Positions 37,201 through 50,664 are shown, counted from the first letter of the stretch. The stretch is DNA of 64,000 nt from Amorphophallus konjac (GCA_022559845.1 CM040118.1:158120331-158184330), one strand, 5' to 3'. Numbers and translations are program-made. Notes: a model not told the origin generated them from the letters alone.

Positions 37201-39128
37201 GGGTTGGAGGGGGTGGGTTCCCCTAGGCATATGACTACAGCGTATATGGGTGTCCCGAGGGCTACCTCTTCCTCGAGTTCTTGACTAGTGATGAGGTGTA
37301 GGCCCTTGGTGGGGCTCTTAAGGGTGGACTGTTGACTTGTTGGTTGGGTTGGGGGTAATGGGACCCCTGGGTTTTGAAGTGGTGTAGGGAGAATTCCCTT
37401 GGGGGGTGGTTCCTTTCGGGGTGGGGAAGGGTTGAGGCGAATGGTCTTCCCCTCGTGTTCAAATGTGCACGTGCTTGTTTTCCCCTGGATGGTAGCATTG
37501 ACATCATATATCCAAGGTCTCCCTAGTAGGATGCTTCCTACAGCCATAGGTATGATGTCACACCATATTTGCCCTTGGTAGGATGAGAAGGTGATGGGGA
37601 TAAGACAACATGTGTTGACGGGTAGGGAGTGGTTGTTTATCCATGACACACGGTATGGTTTGGGGTGGGGTGTTGGGGTAAGCCCTAGGAGCTTGACGGT
37701 GTCCGGGGATACGGCGTTGACACAACTCCCGTTGTCTAGGATGACCTTCCTAACATGGTCCCCGATTTTGATGAAGGTGTGGAAAATGGAAGTCCTCCGC
37801 CAGTCGTCCTCTTTAGGCTGGGTGAGGGTGCACCTTATCACCCCTAGGTGGGTGGAGTGGGGGTCATCTTCTATACTTTCCTCAAAGAATTGCTCCTCGT
37901 ATTCCTCTTCCCACCCTAAAGCAGCCTCGTACTCCTCAACAGTATCCTCATGGGTTTCCTGGGATGTGGTGGGTCCGCCCTCAATAACAAGGCTCGACAT
38001 CCCCTTGGAAGGGCATTGGGAGGCTATGTGGCCATAACCATGGCACTGAAAACACTTAATAGTACTACTCCCTGGGGTCTTCCCTTTGGAGGCTTCCTCC
38101 CTTCGGGGAGGAGGGTTGGGTGGGGTGGCCTTTGTGAGGGTAGGATTGGTTGGTTGGGGGTAGGGCCGAGTGGGGGTTCCCCCACTGGGAGGGGGTGTTC
38201 TCAACAGGGGAGGGAGGTTGGGACGGGGTCCCGGGCCCTTGGGAGGGGCAAACCTTGGGTTCCTAGAAAACCGTTCTACATCACGGGCTATTTGATAGGC
38301 AACCTCAAGGCTATGGGCTTCCCTCATAAAAAGCTCCCGTTTGATGTGGGGAAGGAGACCATTCCTAAACCGGGACAGAGTGACGGCCAGTTCTTCGACA
38401 ACACCACACCTTAAGAGGTATGAGTCAAATTTCTCCACATATTCTTCCACGGTTTTTCCCTCTTGGGTAAGGCTTTGCCATTCATCAAGGAGAATTTGGC
38501 TATAGGAGTGGGGAAGATATTTGCTCCTAAGCTGGACTTTCATGTCCATCCAAGTGTCAATGGGTTCCTCACGCCTGATTCTCCTTTGGCTTTCTACCTT
38601 TAGCCAATAGGTCTTGGCTAATTTAAGAAGGTGCATCTTGGCCAACCTAACCTTTCTTTCCTCGGACATGGGGTACCAATCAAAGTATTGGTCCATGCCA
38701 TGCTCCCATTCTTTATAGGCACTAGGGTTATGTGACCCATCAAAATTAGGAGCTTCCACTTTGATCATTCTTAGTAGGAAGTCATCCGGATCCTCTTGTG
38801 GTCGCCTCTCATGGTACCGAGGTTGTGGGGCTCTCTCCTGCTCGCGATACCACTCATCCTCTAGGTCTTCCCTCTCATGTTCAGCCCGCAGGTGAGGAGC
38901 CCTTTGGACATGGTTCCTAGGTGGGGCCTTAGCTTCTTCTAATCTCTCCAATCGGGTGGAAACACCATTCATTTGCTCCGTGAGGGCTTGAATGGCAGCC
39001 TCAAGTCGATCCATAGGAGCTTGGGGAGCTTCCCTAGGGTTGTTTTGATTGCCTTGTAAATTGGGATCCATATGTGGATTGGAATTAGAAGGATCAGCCC
39101 GATATATGGTACCCCTACGGGTGGACAT
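34227..39128 (-). pseudogene. E3 gag-pol polyprotein, three TAG stops
   Basis: One minus-strand frame from Met at 39128 ([10 protein letters not shown]) to 34227; the first stretch alone is open for over 1,050 codons. Order: gag; zinc knuckle [14 protein letters not shown] (intact); retropepsin with DNG in place of DSG at 37728-37736; RT with YFDDILIYS; RNase H; integrase with the [10 protein letters not shown] zinc finger and the DDE core ([29 protein letters not shown]); linker; chromodomain with YLVRWKGRPPSDDSW. Stops are TAG at 35958, 35043 and 34518; in the first two E2 has glutamine. The last 64 bp overlap the 3' LTR, as in E1 and E2. Confidence 0.95.
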
Positions 39129-39202
39129 GCACAAAGATGACGACACGGGATAGAAATGCAATTGCCCTTGGACCTAGGCTTGTAGAGACAAGTCTAAAAC
39201 TT

Positions 39203-39214
39203 GGTCTGATACCA
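39203..39214 (-). other. E3 primer-binding site, one mismatch
   Basis: Minus-strand TGGTATCAGACC; the usual site is TGGTATCAGAGC. Two bases separate it from the LTR end at 39217. Confidence 0.9.
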
Positions 39215-39216
39215 AC

Positions 39217-41719
39217 TGATGTGAAACAAATATGGGGTATGCAGCAAGCAATCAAAAAAAAAAAAACTTAGGACCTATTCCGCAAGCACAACCACATAGC
39301 AATAATGTTGATAAATCGGGGCCAATTCGCCGTCGCACACACACGAGCCCGAGGGTGATTAGCTGATGCTAAGGGGAGGTGGTGGATCAAGACCCTTGCT
39401 GGTAGAGTGCCAGCAAGGCTAGGGTTGCCCTCCCGATGTGAAACAAATATGGGGTATGCAGCAAGCAATCAAAAAAAAAAAAACTTAGGACCTATTCCGC
39501 AAGCACAACCACATAGCAATAATGTTGATAAATCGGGGCCAATTCGCCGTCGCACACACACGAGCCCGAGGGTGATTAGCTGATGCTAAGGGGAGGTGGT
39601 GGATCAAGACCCTTTCTGGTAGAGTGCCAGCAAGGCTAGGGTTGCCCTCCCGAGGGTACGTAGCCCACGCTTATGGGGCTGGCTGGTGCCAATTGGGGCA
39701 CTAGGTCCCACTCTCTTACTGCCCACGGTGACCGCTCGTAAGTGGAGCACGTGGGGTCAGTCACTGTCTCGCTTGCACAACGGAGCTATGTCTATGGATA
39801 TTAAATGAGCAGGTACTAGAAGTAATGGAGCAAAGTTTTAGAGTTCATCTCGTTGGTTTGAAGAAACCAACCCCGTTCGGAGACGAGGCGAGCGGGGAAG
39901 TGTGCATCCCCGCACACTGCGCCAATGAAGCTTGAGCTATTTATTACAAACACTACTCCTCACACAGGAGGGATGGACTAGGGGTGGGAAAGTCAATCTT
40001 ACATGCAAACACTACCTCCCGCAGGGAGGGATGCTAAGCCGGCCAGGCGGGTGGGGAAACTCGCCGAAATCGTGGGGGAGGAAGCCGATGTGAACCTGCT
40101 CGCTTGCTGTGAGAGGCGATAGGCGGCCGCTGTTGCAACCGTAGCTCTTACTCAGGAACTTTTCTGTCGACGAGACCAGGAGGGAATTCTTTGTAACAGG
40201 AAGTAGGACACCTCTGAATTTTACTGAATTCTTCTGACGTCATCGCTGGCCGCGCCGGAGGTTTGAACAGAACGAAGGAATCTGGGGTTGTCAGCTTCTG
40301 TTCTGATGCAGCAGGTTGCAGAGGTTGTGCCGATGGCTCCCGGACTCCGAATCACGAACCGTTGGAGTTGCTGGAGCCGTGGACGATCCCTCTTCACAGC
40401 AAAACTAGTGGGGAAGCCGTCTGAGGTCGGAGTGGACTGGGGGACGCGGATGAGTGGAGGCAGGTCGCTGCAGACCGTGGGAGGCAGACCCGACCAGCCG
40501 AGGGAGAAAGGTGATAACTCTGGCCTCCGGACGCAGAATGCACTTCCGCTTCTTGCTTCCGGTCGAGGACAGGGGGAGGAAGAACTTTGAAGAAGGGCCC
40601 CCAGTCTGCATAGTGGACTGGACGCCCTTTCCAGAAAGGTATGGTACGCCTCTGGATGTCGCCGTGTGAATTCGGGGAAGCTTCTGCAAGTCGTACCTTC
40701 TTCAGCCACCTGCAGACTTGGCTAAAAGAAAGGGATGGTGGTAGATTTAGGTTAAGGGGAGTGGAGATTAGTAGTGGAGGGAGGGGTGGTGGAGATAGTA
40801 GATGGGGGGAATATGTGGGGACCATGAGAATGGTGGAGCAGGGAAAATGGAGGGCAAAGAGGGTGGAGGGGAGGGGTGGCCGCAGCTAGGAGATAGGGGG
40901 AGGGAGTGGTCGGCCAAGGTAAGAGGAGGGGGGGTGAGTAGATGGAGAGGGGGTTCGCAAGTGGTAGTGGGGTGGGGGTTTGATTGCTTGGGGATATGAA
41001 TGAGTGTGTGGGGGAGTGGAAGGGTTGCTTGGGGAAGAGGGATGGGTGCCTTGGAGGTGGAGAAGGTGTATGGGGAATGGGAAGAGTTGCTTGGGGAAGT
41101 GGAGGAATTGATGGGAGTTAAGGCTCTTGGGGAGGTGAAAGGGTGGAAGGGTGTGGTGGCTGGTGATGTGGAAAGGAGGGGGGGAAGGGGAAAGGGCAGG
41201 TTCGCCCAAGGTAGAGAGAGAGAGGAGGGGGAAGAGAGAGAGAGGGGTTCGCCCCCTTAAGTGAGAGAGAGAAGATAGAGAGAAAGCTAGAGAGAGAGGG
41301 AGAGATGCACTTATGCTTAAGATATTCAAATTTTCATTAGCTTCTCAAGTGGGAGTTGGGGTCCTATATATAGGGATCCCAACTTTGTACAAAAGCCCCT
41401 GAGAAAAGAGCAAATAACAGATAACCAAAAGTGCAAAAAGGGGCGCCCATGGGCCTGGCTCCTCTAAATGGGCCACAAAGCCAAACAAGCCCAATGTGAC
41501 GATCAACTTAGGTAACTAGCATGCGCACCTAGGACTTGACTCAAAATAAAGGTGAAATACATCAAAAGACTCAAGAAAGGGAGAAAATACATCAAGATGT
41601 CCTTAATAATAAACTCCAGTGTCGCTGTGGATCCATCAAGTCGTGCAGTCGCAGCCTACCCGTCTCCAGAAGGGAGAGAGGTGTCGAGCCAGAGGGAACT
41701 CTGGGTGATGTCCCCATCA
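39217..41719 (-). repeat. E3 5' LTR (2.5 kb) with a 217-bp tandem duplication
   Basis: Pair of 32002-34290 but about 214 bp longer, because the segment 39218-39434 is repeated from 39435. The rest matches with scattered differences. TATA box near 41364 on the minus strand. Confidence 0.94.
39218..39651 (-). repeat. 217-bp tandem duplication at the U5 end of the E3 5' LTR
   Basis: The word GATGTGAAACAAATATGGGG starts at 39218 and again at 39435, and the following sequence runs in parallel to CCCTCCC. The junction shares the two bases GA. Absent from the 3' LTR. Confidence 0.92.
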
Positions 41720-44606
41720 GAAGGGCTTCAACACAACCTGATTAGCATTAGTCAATTATGTGACAGGGGTCACAGGGTTGTATTTGATGATAGTTCATGC
41801 AAAATCCTTGAAACAAATTCTGACATGGTTAAATTTGTAGCCAACAGGATTAATAATGTCTACATTGTAGACTTAGATGAGAAATCTGAATCTACTATTT
41901 ACTTATCTGCCAATTCTGAAAATGATGCCTTTGAATGGCATAGACGTCTAGGTCGTGCTAGCTTTTCAACTTTAAATAAATTGGTCAAGCATGATTTAGT
42001 TAGAGGCGTGCCTAGAATTAAATTCAACTCAATATCAAAAGCATGTGATGCTTGTGCTCTAGGCAAACAGACCAGAAATTCTTTTAAATTAAGATCTGAG
42101 CCATTGTCTTCTAGACCAATGGAACTTCTTCATATGGACCTTTTCAGTCCAACTAGAACTCAGAGTCTTAATGGAAACATGTTTGGCTATGTCATCATAG
42201 ATGACTTCTCTAGATATTCATGGATATTTTTCTTAGCAAATAAGAGTGATGCATTTCAAAAGTTTAATCTTTTTCAATAAGGTCAAACAAGAAGGGAAGT
42301 ACAAGGTTTGTTATATTCAATCTGACCATGGAGGTGAGTTTGAAAACTCCATGTTTACTGATCTTTGTGACAAAGAATGACTAACTCACATGTTTTCTTC
42401 TCCCAGGACAGCTGAATAAAATGGGATTGTGGAGAGAAGAAATAGAACAGTGGTAGAGATGGCCCGAACCATGTTGATTGAAAGTAAATTACTTAGAAGG
42501 TTTTGGGCAGAAGCGGCCAATACAGCAACCTACATAATCAACAGGGCCATGGTAAGACCCATACACAAGAAAACACCCTATGAGCTTCTAAAAGGTAAGA
42601 AACCAAACTTGTTTCATTTCAGAATTTTTGGAGCAAAATGTTTTATTCATAACAATGATAAGAAAGATTTAGACAAGTTTGAAGCCAAAAGCACACCTGG
42701 AATATTCTTGGGTTACTCTGAAGTGTCAAGGGCATATAGGGTATTTAACATATCAGATCAGAAAGTGGAAGAGTCTCCACACATCCTTTTTAGTGAAAAG
42801 AAAGATGTTTCTAATGTTGAAAATCTTGACATGAATTCCAATCATGGTGGGGATTTTCTAGAAGACCAACAGGAGGAAGAGAAGACTCAGCCGAGTGGAG
42901 AAACAAATTCCCCCAATCAGGAAGGACCAAGAGAAACAGGTGAGTCTTCAACAAATATCAGATTTTTTAAAGACCATCCATTAGATAAAGTCATAGGCAA
43001 TCCTGAAGATCCTCTTCGGACTAGGTCTCACTTTAGAAATGTGAATAATGATGACTTAATTGCTTTAGTCTCACAAATTGAACCCAAAACAGTAGAAGAG
43101 GCCCTAGCAGATCAAGCTTGCGTCAATGCTATGAGTAAGGAATTAGGTCAGTTTGAAAGGAATAATGTCTGGGAGCTTGTCCCAAGATCAGATGGTATAA
43201 ATATCATAGGAACCAAGTGGGTGTTCAAAAATAAGATGAATGAAGATGGAATCATCTCGAGGAATAAGGCCAGATTAGTAGCCAAAGGCTACTGTCAGGA
43301 ATTTGGTGTAGACTTTGATGAATCCTATACACCTGTTGCTAGGATGGAAGCTATAAGATTGTTACTTGCCTTTGCATGCTCAAAGAATATAAAACTCCAA
43401 CAAATGGATGTTAAAAGTGCCTTTTTAAATGGAGTCATTAAAGAAGAAAATTTTGTTGAACAACCTCCTGGATTTCAATATTCTCCTCAACCTAACCAAG
43501 TTTTCAGGTTAAACAAAGCCTTGTATGGTCTAAAGCAGGCTCCAAGAGCTTGGTATGAAAGATTGTCTGAATTTCTGATCAGCAAAGGCTACAAAAGAGG
43601 TAAAGTTGATCAAACTTTATTTACCAAGGGCATAAACAGAGATCTCATCATAGTTCAGGTATATGTAGATGATATTATATTTGGATCAACTAAGCATGAA
43701 CTATGTGATGAATTTTCTACCATGATGTCTGCTAAATTTGAAATGAGCTTGGTTGGTGAACTAAAATATTTTCTTGGATTGCAGGTACAACAGCTAGAAG
43801 ATGGGTGCTTCATCAACCAAACCAAATACACAATGGAACTGTTCAAAAGGTTTGGCATGGAAAACTTAAAGCACATTTCTACACCCATGGGCACCAATAC
43901 TTCATTGGATGCAGATGAGACAGGTAAAGAAGTAAATGCCAAACTTTATCGAGGTATGATTGAATCACTTCTTTACTTGACAGCCTCTAGATCTGATATA
44001 CAATTCAGTGTAGGAATGTGTGCAAGGTATCAGTCTAGACCTACTAAATTACACTTAGCTGTAGTTAAAAGAATCTTCAGATATTTGTCAGCTAGTCATT
44101 CTCTTGGTTTATGGTTTCCTGCATCTAACACATTTAACTTAGTAGCATACACAGATGCTGATTATGCAGGCTATAAACTAGACAGGAAAAGTACTAGTGG
44201 CCATTGTGAATTCTTGGGTGGGTGTTTAGTGTCATGGGGCTCCAAGAAACAACATTCTGTGGCCCTCTCCACTGCAGAAGCTGAATATGTGGCTGCAGGG
44301 AGTTGTGGAACACAAGTAATATGGATTAAACACCAGCTTCAGGACTACCAAGTAGACATGGGGTGCACACCAATTTACTGTGATAATACTAGTGCCATCA
44401 ATCTTGCTAAAAATCCTGTTTTGCATTCACGAACCAAACACAGAGAGATAAGACATCATTTTATAAGAGATGAGGTGTCTAAGAATAATTTTGAACTGAT
44501 TCATGTAGGCACAGATAATCAGATTGCTGACATATTCACAAAACCTCTGGATAATGAAAAATTCACCACATTGAGAAGAGAATTAGGCTTATACAAACTG
44601 TCTTAA
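41720..44606 (+). pseudogene. E4 pol, integrase-RT-RNase H part
   Basis: Resumes E4 pol after E3. Integrase zinc finger (EWHRRLGRASF and CDACALGKQ), first catalytic Asp in LLHMDLFSP, then a one-base frameshift near 42272, SDHGGEFEN and, after stops near 42379 and 42417, NGIVERRNRTVVEMA. From 42429 to 44606 the frame is open for 725 codons: integrase C-terminus, RT (QMDVKSAFLNG, YGLKQAPRAWY, YVDDIIFG at 43662) and RNase H (YTDADYAG, STAEAEYVA, YCDNTSAINLAKNP, HIRHHF-like REIRHHFIRD). It ends GLYKLS. RT and RNase H catalytic motifs are intact. Motifs fit the SIRE/Maximus lineage. Confidence 0.95.
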
Positions 44607-46112
44607 TTTTGAAGCCTGCTCTAGTTGTGAGGGGGAGTTGTGTTTGTCTGATGTTTAGCCTTCTTTCATGCCAGTTTAAGGGGGAGTTCAGAATGCTTAC
44701 TGGTTAGCTTTCAGGAATGCTTTGAGTAAGGGGAAGCTTTGAGATTATGCTGAAATGTTTTACTGAGGAATGCTATGTCTTAGGGGGAGCTGAGTTGTGA
44801 TGTGAGAAGAGAAGTTCTTTGACAAATTTAAAAAGAGCTGTCCAGATGTGTAACTTTGCTGGTTTTGCATGACTGATCTAGAGTGGGTCTCTCAGACAGT
44901 AGAGTGTCACTTATCTCTTAAGTCTATAAGTCAGTGACTCTAATCTCCAGTTAGAATCTTTCCTTTAGTACTTCTTCAGAGATCTGGACTAATTGCATAA
45001 AGTATATCTTCCTACATTGGCATTGATTCTGGTTCAGGCCAAAAACTTGTATGTCTTGATATCTGACCCAATCAACTTGAAATCTAGACTTCAAGACTCA
45101 ATTCAAGAAATAGTCCTTTTGGTATTATTTTCAATCATTCTATCTCTTTAACTCAAGGGCTTAACTGAACAAAAATGTTCTATTTTGATCACTGAGAAAC
45201 TGGGAGCTTCATCAATGAAATGAATTTTTCTCCCATGTCATGAGGTGTCAAATGCTTAAAATGAATGAAAAGACATGACAGAGCAATGGTGGCTTGCTGG
45301 TGAGTAACTGGGGACTCTGGCCTCTAATCAAGGTGTTTCCTCATGTCAAAAACCACAATTACTAACTCTATTCCTTAATAAAAAAAAGGGGGAGGAAGTA
45401 ATGAGGTACTCTGAGTAACTGGGGATTCATGCCTCTAATCAAGGTGTCTCTCTAATGTCAAAGGAGTGAACTACCAACTTACTCATTGATATTCTTGAAA
45501 ATCATCTCCAACAAAAAAAAAAATTCCTTGTTGTTATGCAACTAATGGATTGCTTGTCTTCAATACCTTGAGAACACCTCTCTGATTTAGTCTCTTGCTG
45601 TCTTGTGGGATAGTTGAATGATCAGCTATATCTGACCATACTTGTGAATTCCTGCTCTAAATCATGCACTATGTATGCTGATAAACTTGTCTATCATTCT
45701 ACTTCTCTATTGTGTACTGGAGCTTAAAGAATCTTCTCTTGAGATTAGAACCTCACTTATTCTCTTAAGACCTACTAGTGACTTTCTGCACTAAGAAGTT
45801 ACTGCCCTTATTCTTTATGTTTCCAGCACTGTCATACATTCTGTAGTTCTTTTTGCTGATGTCAAAGGGGGACAGAAGTTCTGCAATATCAGTGAGTCTT
45901 GGATTTGTCTTGAGCTTTGGGGGAATCATGTTGCTTCGTGGAAGATATGGTTATGAGTTATAGGGGAGATGAGAGTGTATTGTAGGGATTGTATAATTCA
46001 TCTGCATGTGCATGCCTTGAATTTACTTTGTCTGTTGCAGCTGATATAAATCTATTGTTGAACCTTGATATTGCTTGATTCATAGTGTTGTCATCATCAA
46101 AAAGGGGGAGAT
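44607..46112 (+). other. E4 3' untranslated region with repeated polypurine tracts
   Basis: No frame of note and no envelope-like gene. Polypurine tracts of the form AGGGGGAG occur at about 44631, 44679, 44783 and 45389, before the functional-looking tract AAAAAGGGGGAGAT (46099-46112) that abuts the LTR. A pair of direct repeats starts GAGTAACTGGGG at about 45302 and 45413 and runs through CCTCTAATCAAGGTGT. Confidence 0.8.
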
Positions 46113-48844
46113 TGTTGCATCCCTATGATTTTGATGATGTCTCACACTATAAATCAACCTTCTATCTCTAGATTCATGCTGGTTCATCACCTAAGTGAGT
46201 TCAGTTCATATGCTATTCCATTATTTTATCTATCTACACTGTTTGGTTAATATGGACAGTAGTGGGTCGACTCATCAGCAAGGGTGGGTCGACGCATCAG
46301 AGCATTGATAGCTTGGGCACAAAGTCTATACACTAGCTTGATCCATTTAGTCTGTACATTGGCATATCCTCTTCTAGTCTGTACATCGGGCACTTTCTAA
46401 CTGAAGTCCATACACTAGTCTCAATACTCAAAGTCAGTTCACCTCAACCCTATACATCCTTCCAAGCTTCACGTCTATACACTGGCTGCTGCATTCTCTT
46501 GATGTCTAAACACCCGATAGTGTAAGTCTATACATCGCCCAGTGTCATGTTTGCATAGTATGTACATCGCCTGCTTTACACAATCAGAGTCTACACATTG
46601 CTTGTCAACAGGCTCGCACACACTAAAGTACATACATTGCACAAAGTCTGAACATTGCTTCAGAGATACCTTCAGCAAGTCTATACATAGACTGGCAGTC
46701 TTCATGCTAAGTATATACTTTCCTTGAGTCCAAGTCTGTACAGCGTCCGTTGTCTAGAATCCTTGAAGTCTGTACATCGAACTACTTCATTTGAAGTCTA
46801 TACATTGGCTCATTCACTTCTGCAAAGCATATACATCAGACTGTGGCAAAGTCTATACATTCGGCTCCTTGGGCAAAGTCTATACATCGCTTAGTCTGCA
46901 CATTGCCTTCAGCCCAAGCGTTCAAAGCCAAGTCTATACAATGCCAAGTCTGTACACTCCTCATCTGTTCCTACGCTTGGCCAAGTCCATACACTCAACA
47001 TTTCCCTATGCTTTTCTGGCCAAGTCTGTACATCACTAAGTGTGTACATTGCATGCTGCTCAAACGTTCAAAGTCTTCAAAGTCTGTACAGCGTCCGTCT
47101 CAGCCAGCGTCTCATGCTGCATCTTAGGCAAGTCTGTACATCGGCCTCATTCGTTCAAGTCTATACATTGAACTGCTCTTCAAAGTCTGTACAGCGTCCG
47201 TCTCAGCCAGCGTCTCATGCTGCGTCTTAGGCAAGTCTGTACATCGGCTTCATTCGCTCAAGTCCACACATCCACAGTGGCTCATCAAGTCTATACATTC
47301 ACTTGAGCTTCACCAAGTCTGTACAACGTTGAAGCCTTCACAAGTCCATACACTGCTTGAGCTTCACCAAGTCTGTACAACGCTGAAGTCTTCACAAGTC
47401 TGTACAGTGCTTGAGCTTCATCTAGTCTGTACATCGCTTCAAGCGATTCAAGTCTATACAGACTGCCTTCACATCCAGAGTCTGTACATCGTTTCAACAG
47501 CCGATCGTCTCATACAGATCTTTCCAAGTCTGTACAGCCGAGTGTCTAATGCATCGTCTCACCCAAGCATAGTCTTTACACTGGATAAAGCTGTCGAAGT
47601 CTATACATCTCCGTTGAGCATCAAGTCTACACACTGCTCACAGTCTTATTAAGAGTCTCACACAGGTTCCAAGTCTGTACACTGTTTAGGTTTCGTGAAG
47701 TCTATACAGTGACTGAAGCTTTGTTAAGTTTACACATTGGTAAGGCTCGTTTGCATTGATTCATCACATGTCTATACACTGCCTTCATATGCATTGTTCA
47801 TAAGTTTATACACTGCCTTCATATGCATTGTTCATAAGTCTATACACTGCCATTCGTTTGCATTGTTCACATGTCTATACACTGCCATTCATGCGCACTG
47901 TTCATATGTCTATACACTGCCTTCACATGCGTTTTATTCAGTAAGTCTGTACACTCTCTCACGATGTACACACTTACTCAGTTGTGTTTCTGAAGTATAT
48001 ACATTCTAGTTAATAGCCTGAACTGACTAAGTATATACATTACTTCTGTCTGTTTGCAGGCGATTCAGGTTGATGATTGAGCACATGAACCGAGGTTTAT
48101 ACCTGACACGTGATCCAAGATAATAGGCACATGACATATGGATGGCAACCTAGTCAGGATGCTGCCATGTGGTCGAAATTCAAATGATCTGGCCAAAAAG
48201 TGCATGGGCGGGAACCTGACAGCCACACGCCAATATCTGCTATAAATATAGAGCTTCATCCTTCAGTAGAAGCTTGATCGTGAAAACAAAAAGCAGAAGC
48301 CATTGGTGAGAGTTTGCACGATCTAGAAAAGAAAAAGAGCAGAGAGTTCCAGATCTGAGAGGAGTTTGTTCGAGAGTTAGAGCAGTGTGTGTGGATTGAT
48401 GAATTACTTCATTTGAAGCTACATTTGTATTGGGTTTCAGAATCGATTTCTTCTTCATTGGTTTTTGTTTCTACTTTGTTTTCGTTTCATTTTGTTCATC
48501 CTTATGATTTGAATTGGTTTCCCTCCGGTGTGTGGAGGAAGGGAGTATTACTCCAGTTTCCCTCTGAGTTGCAGAGGAAGAGAGATCGGTGATCTCTGGT
48601 GGTGTTAGTGACTGGTTGTCATTAACAGTTTCCCTCCGGTGTGTGGAGGAAGGGAGAGGATTCTCCGGTTGTGTTCTAGTTGGGAGGCTAGAACATGTTT
48701 CAAGTTCTATGGGTAGCAGAGCTTGGTTGAGGGATTTGTTTCCCTTGGGTGTTCAAGCTGTGTGGCAGCATGTTGTTCGCAGACTGAGTCTGCATTGATC
48801 TAGCATCGTCTAGTGGACTCCTCACTCTAGTTGGAGTGAGGGGT
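46113..48844 (+). repeat. E4 3' LTR, first part
   Basis: Matches 26619 to about 29343 with scattered differences, including the whole motif array. Interrupted by E5 at 48844/48845; GGGGT (48840-48844) is the duplicated target. Confidence 0.95.
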
Positions 48845-50521
48845 TGATGGGAATCGACGCCGAGCATGTACATTTTATTTTGTATTTGTGTCCTTTAGTT
48901 TATTTTTATATCCATGGAAAAGTATAAGCGCAATTGTACGACTTTGTAAGCCAATGCGTCATTCCCTTGGATTGTGTGGGTTTTTGTGCAAATGTATAGT
49001 AGGTCCAGCTAGGGGGCCCCCTCCCCTTCCCCATTGGTCCACCTCATCCATGTGGGGCTGGTTAACCATCCTAGGTGGCTATCTAGAAGGTTTGAATGCT
49101 AATTGACCACATGGGAGACAAAGGGGTTAAAATTTCAAAGGTAGGCCACCTACCTTACCTACCTAGTCAAAGGAGTGCCCCATCCATATGTAATTTATTT
49201 AGTTTGAGTTTTGACCACATGGGGGATGAAAATGACATATTTCCCATGAAATTATCAGCCCCCCACCCCTTGCTATTTTCTATATAAGCCTATGTATAGT
49301 GTCATTAGAGATTAATGAAGAAAAATTTGTAAAATTGGCTTGAGCCATTGAAGGGTGTGACCTTGTTCCTCTCTCCCCCTGGTGTTCTTCCTTCCCCAAC
49401 CCCAGATCTAGAGTGGATTCTATCTCCTTCCTCCCCTCTCAACCTCCGGTGATCGTCTGTGCCGCCGCCGCCGCCGTTCGTGCCGCCTTCGAGCTGCCTC
49501 GGGATCGTCTTCGATTTTCTGTCCTGCTAGACAGAGGTGTAGTTCGAGAATTCCTGAAGCCAGCCACGAGTTCAGATCGATTTGAAATTTTGAGGATCAA
49601 TTTCCAACAACTTTGGTGAAGAACACAACCCCAGATTCGAAAGTCTCCCTCGCGGTCAAAGGCAATCCACAGGGAAGTTCTCTACTGACCTGTGATTTCA
49701 GGAACTGTACAACAGAAGATTGAAAATTCCATAAGTCAAGATCCGAGTAGATCCAGGCCATATCTTTAGGCCTAGGTTGAAGAACTTCAAGCTAGCTTTC
49801 CAACGGCGCCAGTCTCGTGTCGATCCGACGTCGGGGCTGATCGCAGCGTCCGTTCTCGCCGGAGCGCGCGCTGCAAAACAACAACCACCAGTCTGTGGAC
49901 AGCAAACCCGACGGGTGCCGATCGGAGCCGCCCGACCTTCGGGCGACATTCCAGCGTGCCGCCAGCCCGGGGATCGCTTCCACCAGTGTCCCCACCACAA
50001 TGGTGACACCGGGTCCCACACGGCCCCTCCAGACAGCACGTGGGCCCCACCGTCACTAGTTCGGGTGCTGCCGAAGCTACGCGGAAAGCCGCCCGTCAAC
50101 CCGTATTCGGTCCTCCCGGGCCCCGTTGTGTCGCCCTTTACCTCCCTGCGTGGAGTGGGCATATTTCCATTGCTGTAATATTCATGTATTAACTGTCCCG
50201 GGAGCACGAGTTCGGCCGGGTCCGTCGTCCCCACGCCGAGCGCGTGGAGGTATCGCCTTCGCTCCCTTACTTGGCATTTTACTTAATTTCCATATATGCT
50301 TGCTTATGCCACTGCTAGAGAGCATGATAGGGTAACTAGCTCGCTTTCTATTTATATCACCGCTGCTGCGAGAGAGAGCGTTACCATCCCGTGACCCGAT
50401 CCGGGCACAAGTGAGAGCCGACCACCCTAGCTCTTGCCGGTTTCTCAACCGTGCACGTCTGACGCTTCCCTCATCAAGGGACGATCACGAGCTTGTCGTG
50501 TCCGTGTCTCGTCCCGCATCA
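48845..50521 (+). repeat. E5 5' LTR (1.7 kb)
   Basis: Starts TGATGGGAATCG, ends CCCGCATCA. TATA box CTATATAAGCC near 49275. Pairs with 52711-54388. Confidence 0.95.
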
Positions 50522-50524
50522 ATT

Positions 50525-50536
50525 TGGTATCAGAGC
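50525..50536 (+). other. E5 primer-binding site (initiator tRNA-Met)
   Basis: TGGTATCAGAGC, three bases after the LTR, the same spacing as in E1. Confidence 0.95.
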
Positions 50537-50664
50537 GAGTTTGAGTCTAGGGTGTCCAAAAAAAAAGTGTCATTCATTAGTCATTTACGTCTAAGTCGTG
50601 TTTAGGGTCATCATTGTTTTAAAACAAAAAAAGCGTCTTTTGGGTCACATTTACATCCCTTTAC

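Larger units (their letters stand above)
32002..41719 (-). mobile_element. E3: Ty3/gypsy chromovirus, minus strand
   Basis: Complete 9.7-kb element with LTRs 32002-34290 and 39217-41719, flanked by GAAGG (31997-32001 and 41720-41724). It interrupts E4 pol in the protease. All domains are present in one frame with three TAG stops and no frameshift, the least damaged chromovirus here, which fits its late place in the nesting. Proteins closely match E2. Confidence 0.96.

Noticed and set aside
44607..46112. Envelope-like gene expected in SIRE-type elements
   Set aside because: No long frame, no membrane-like or signal-like sequence in this stretch.
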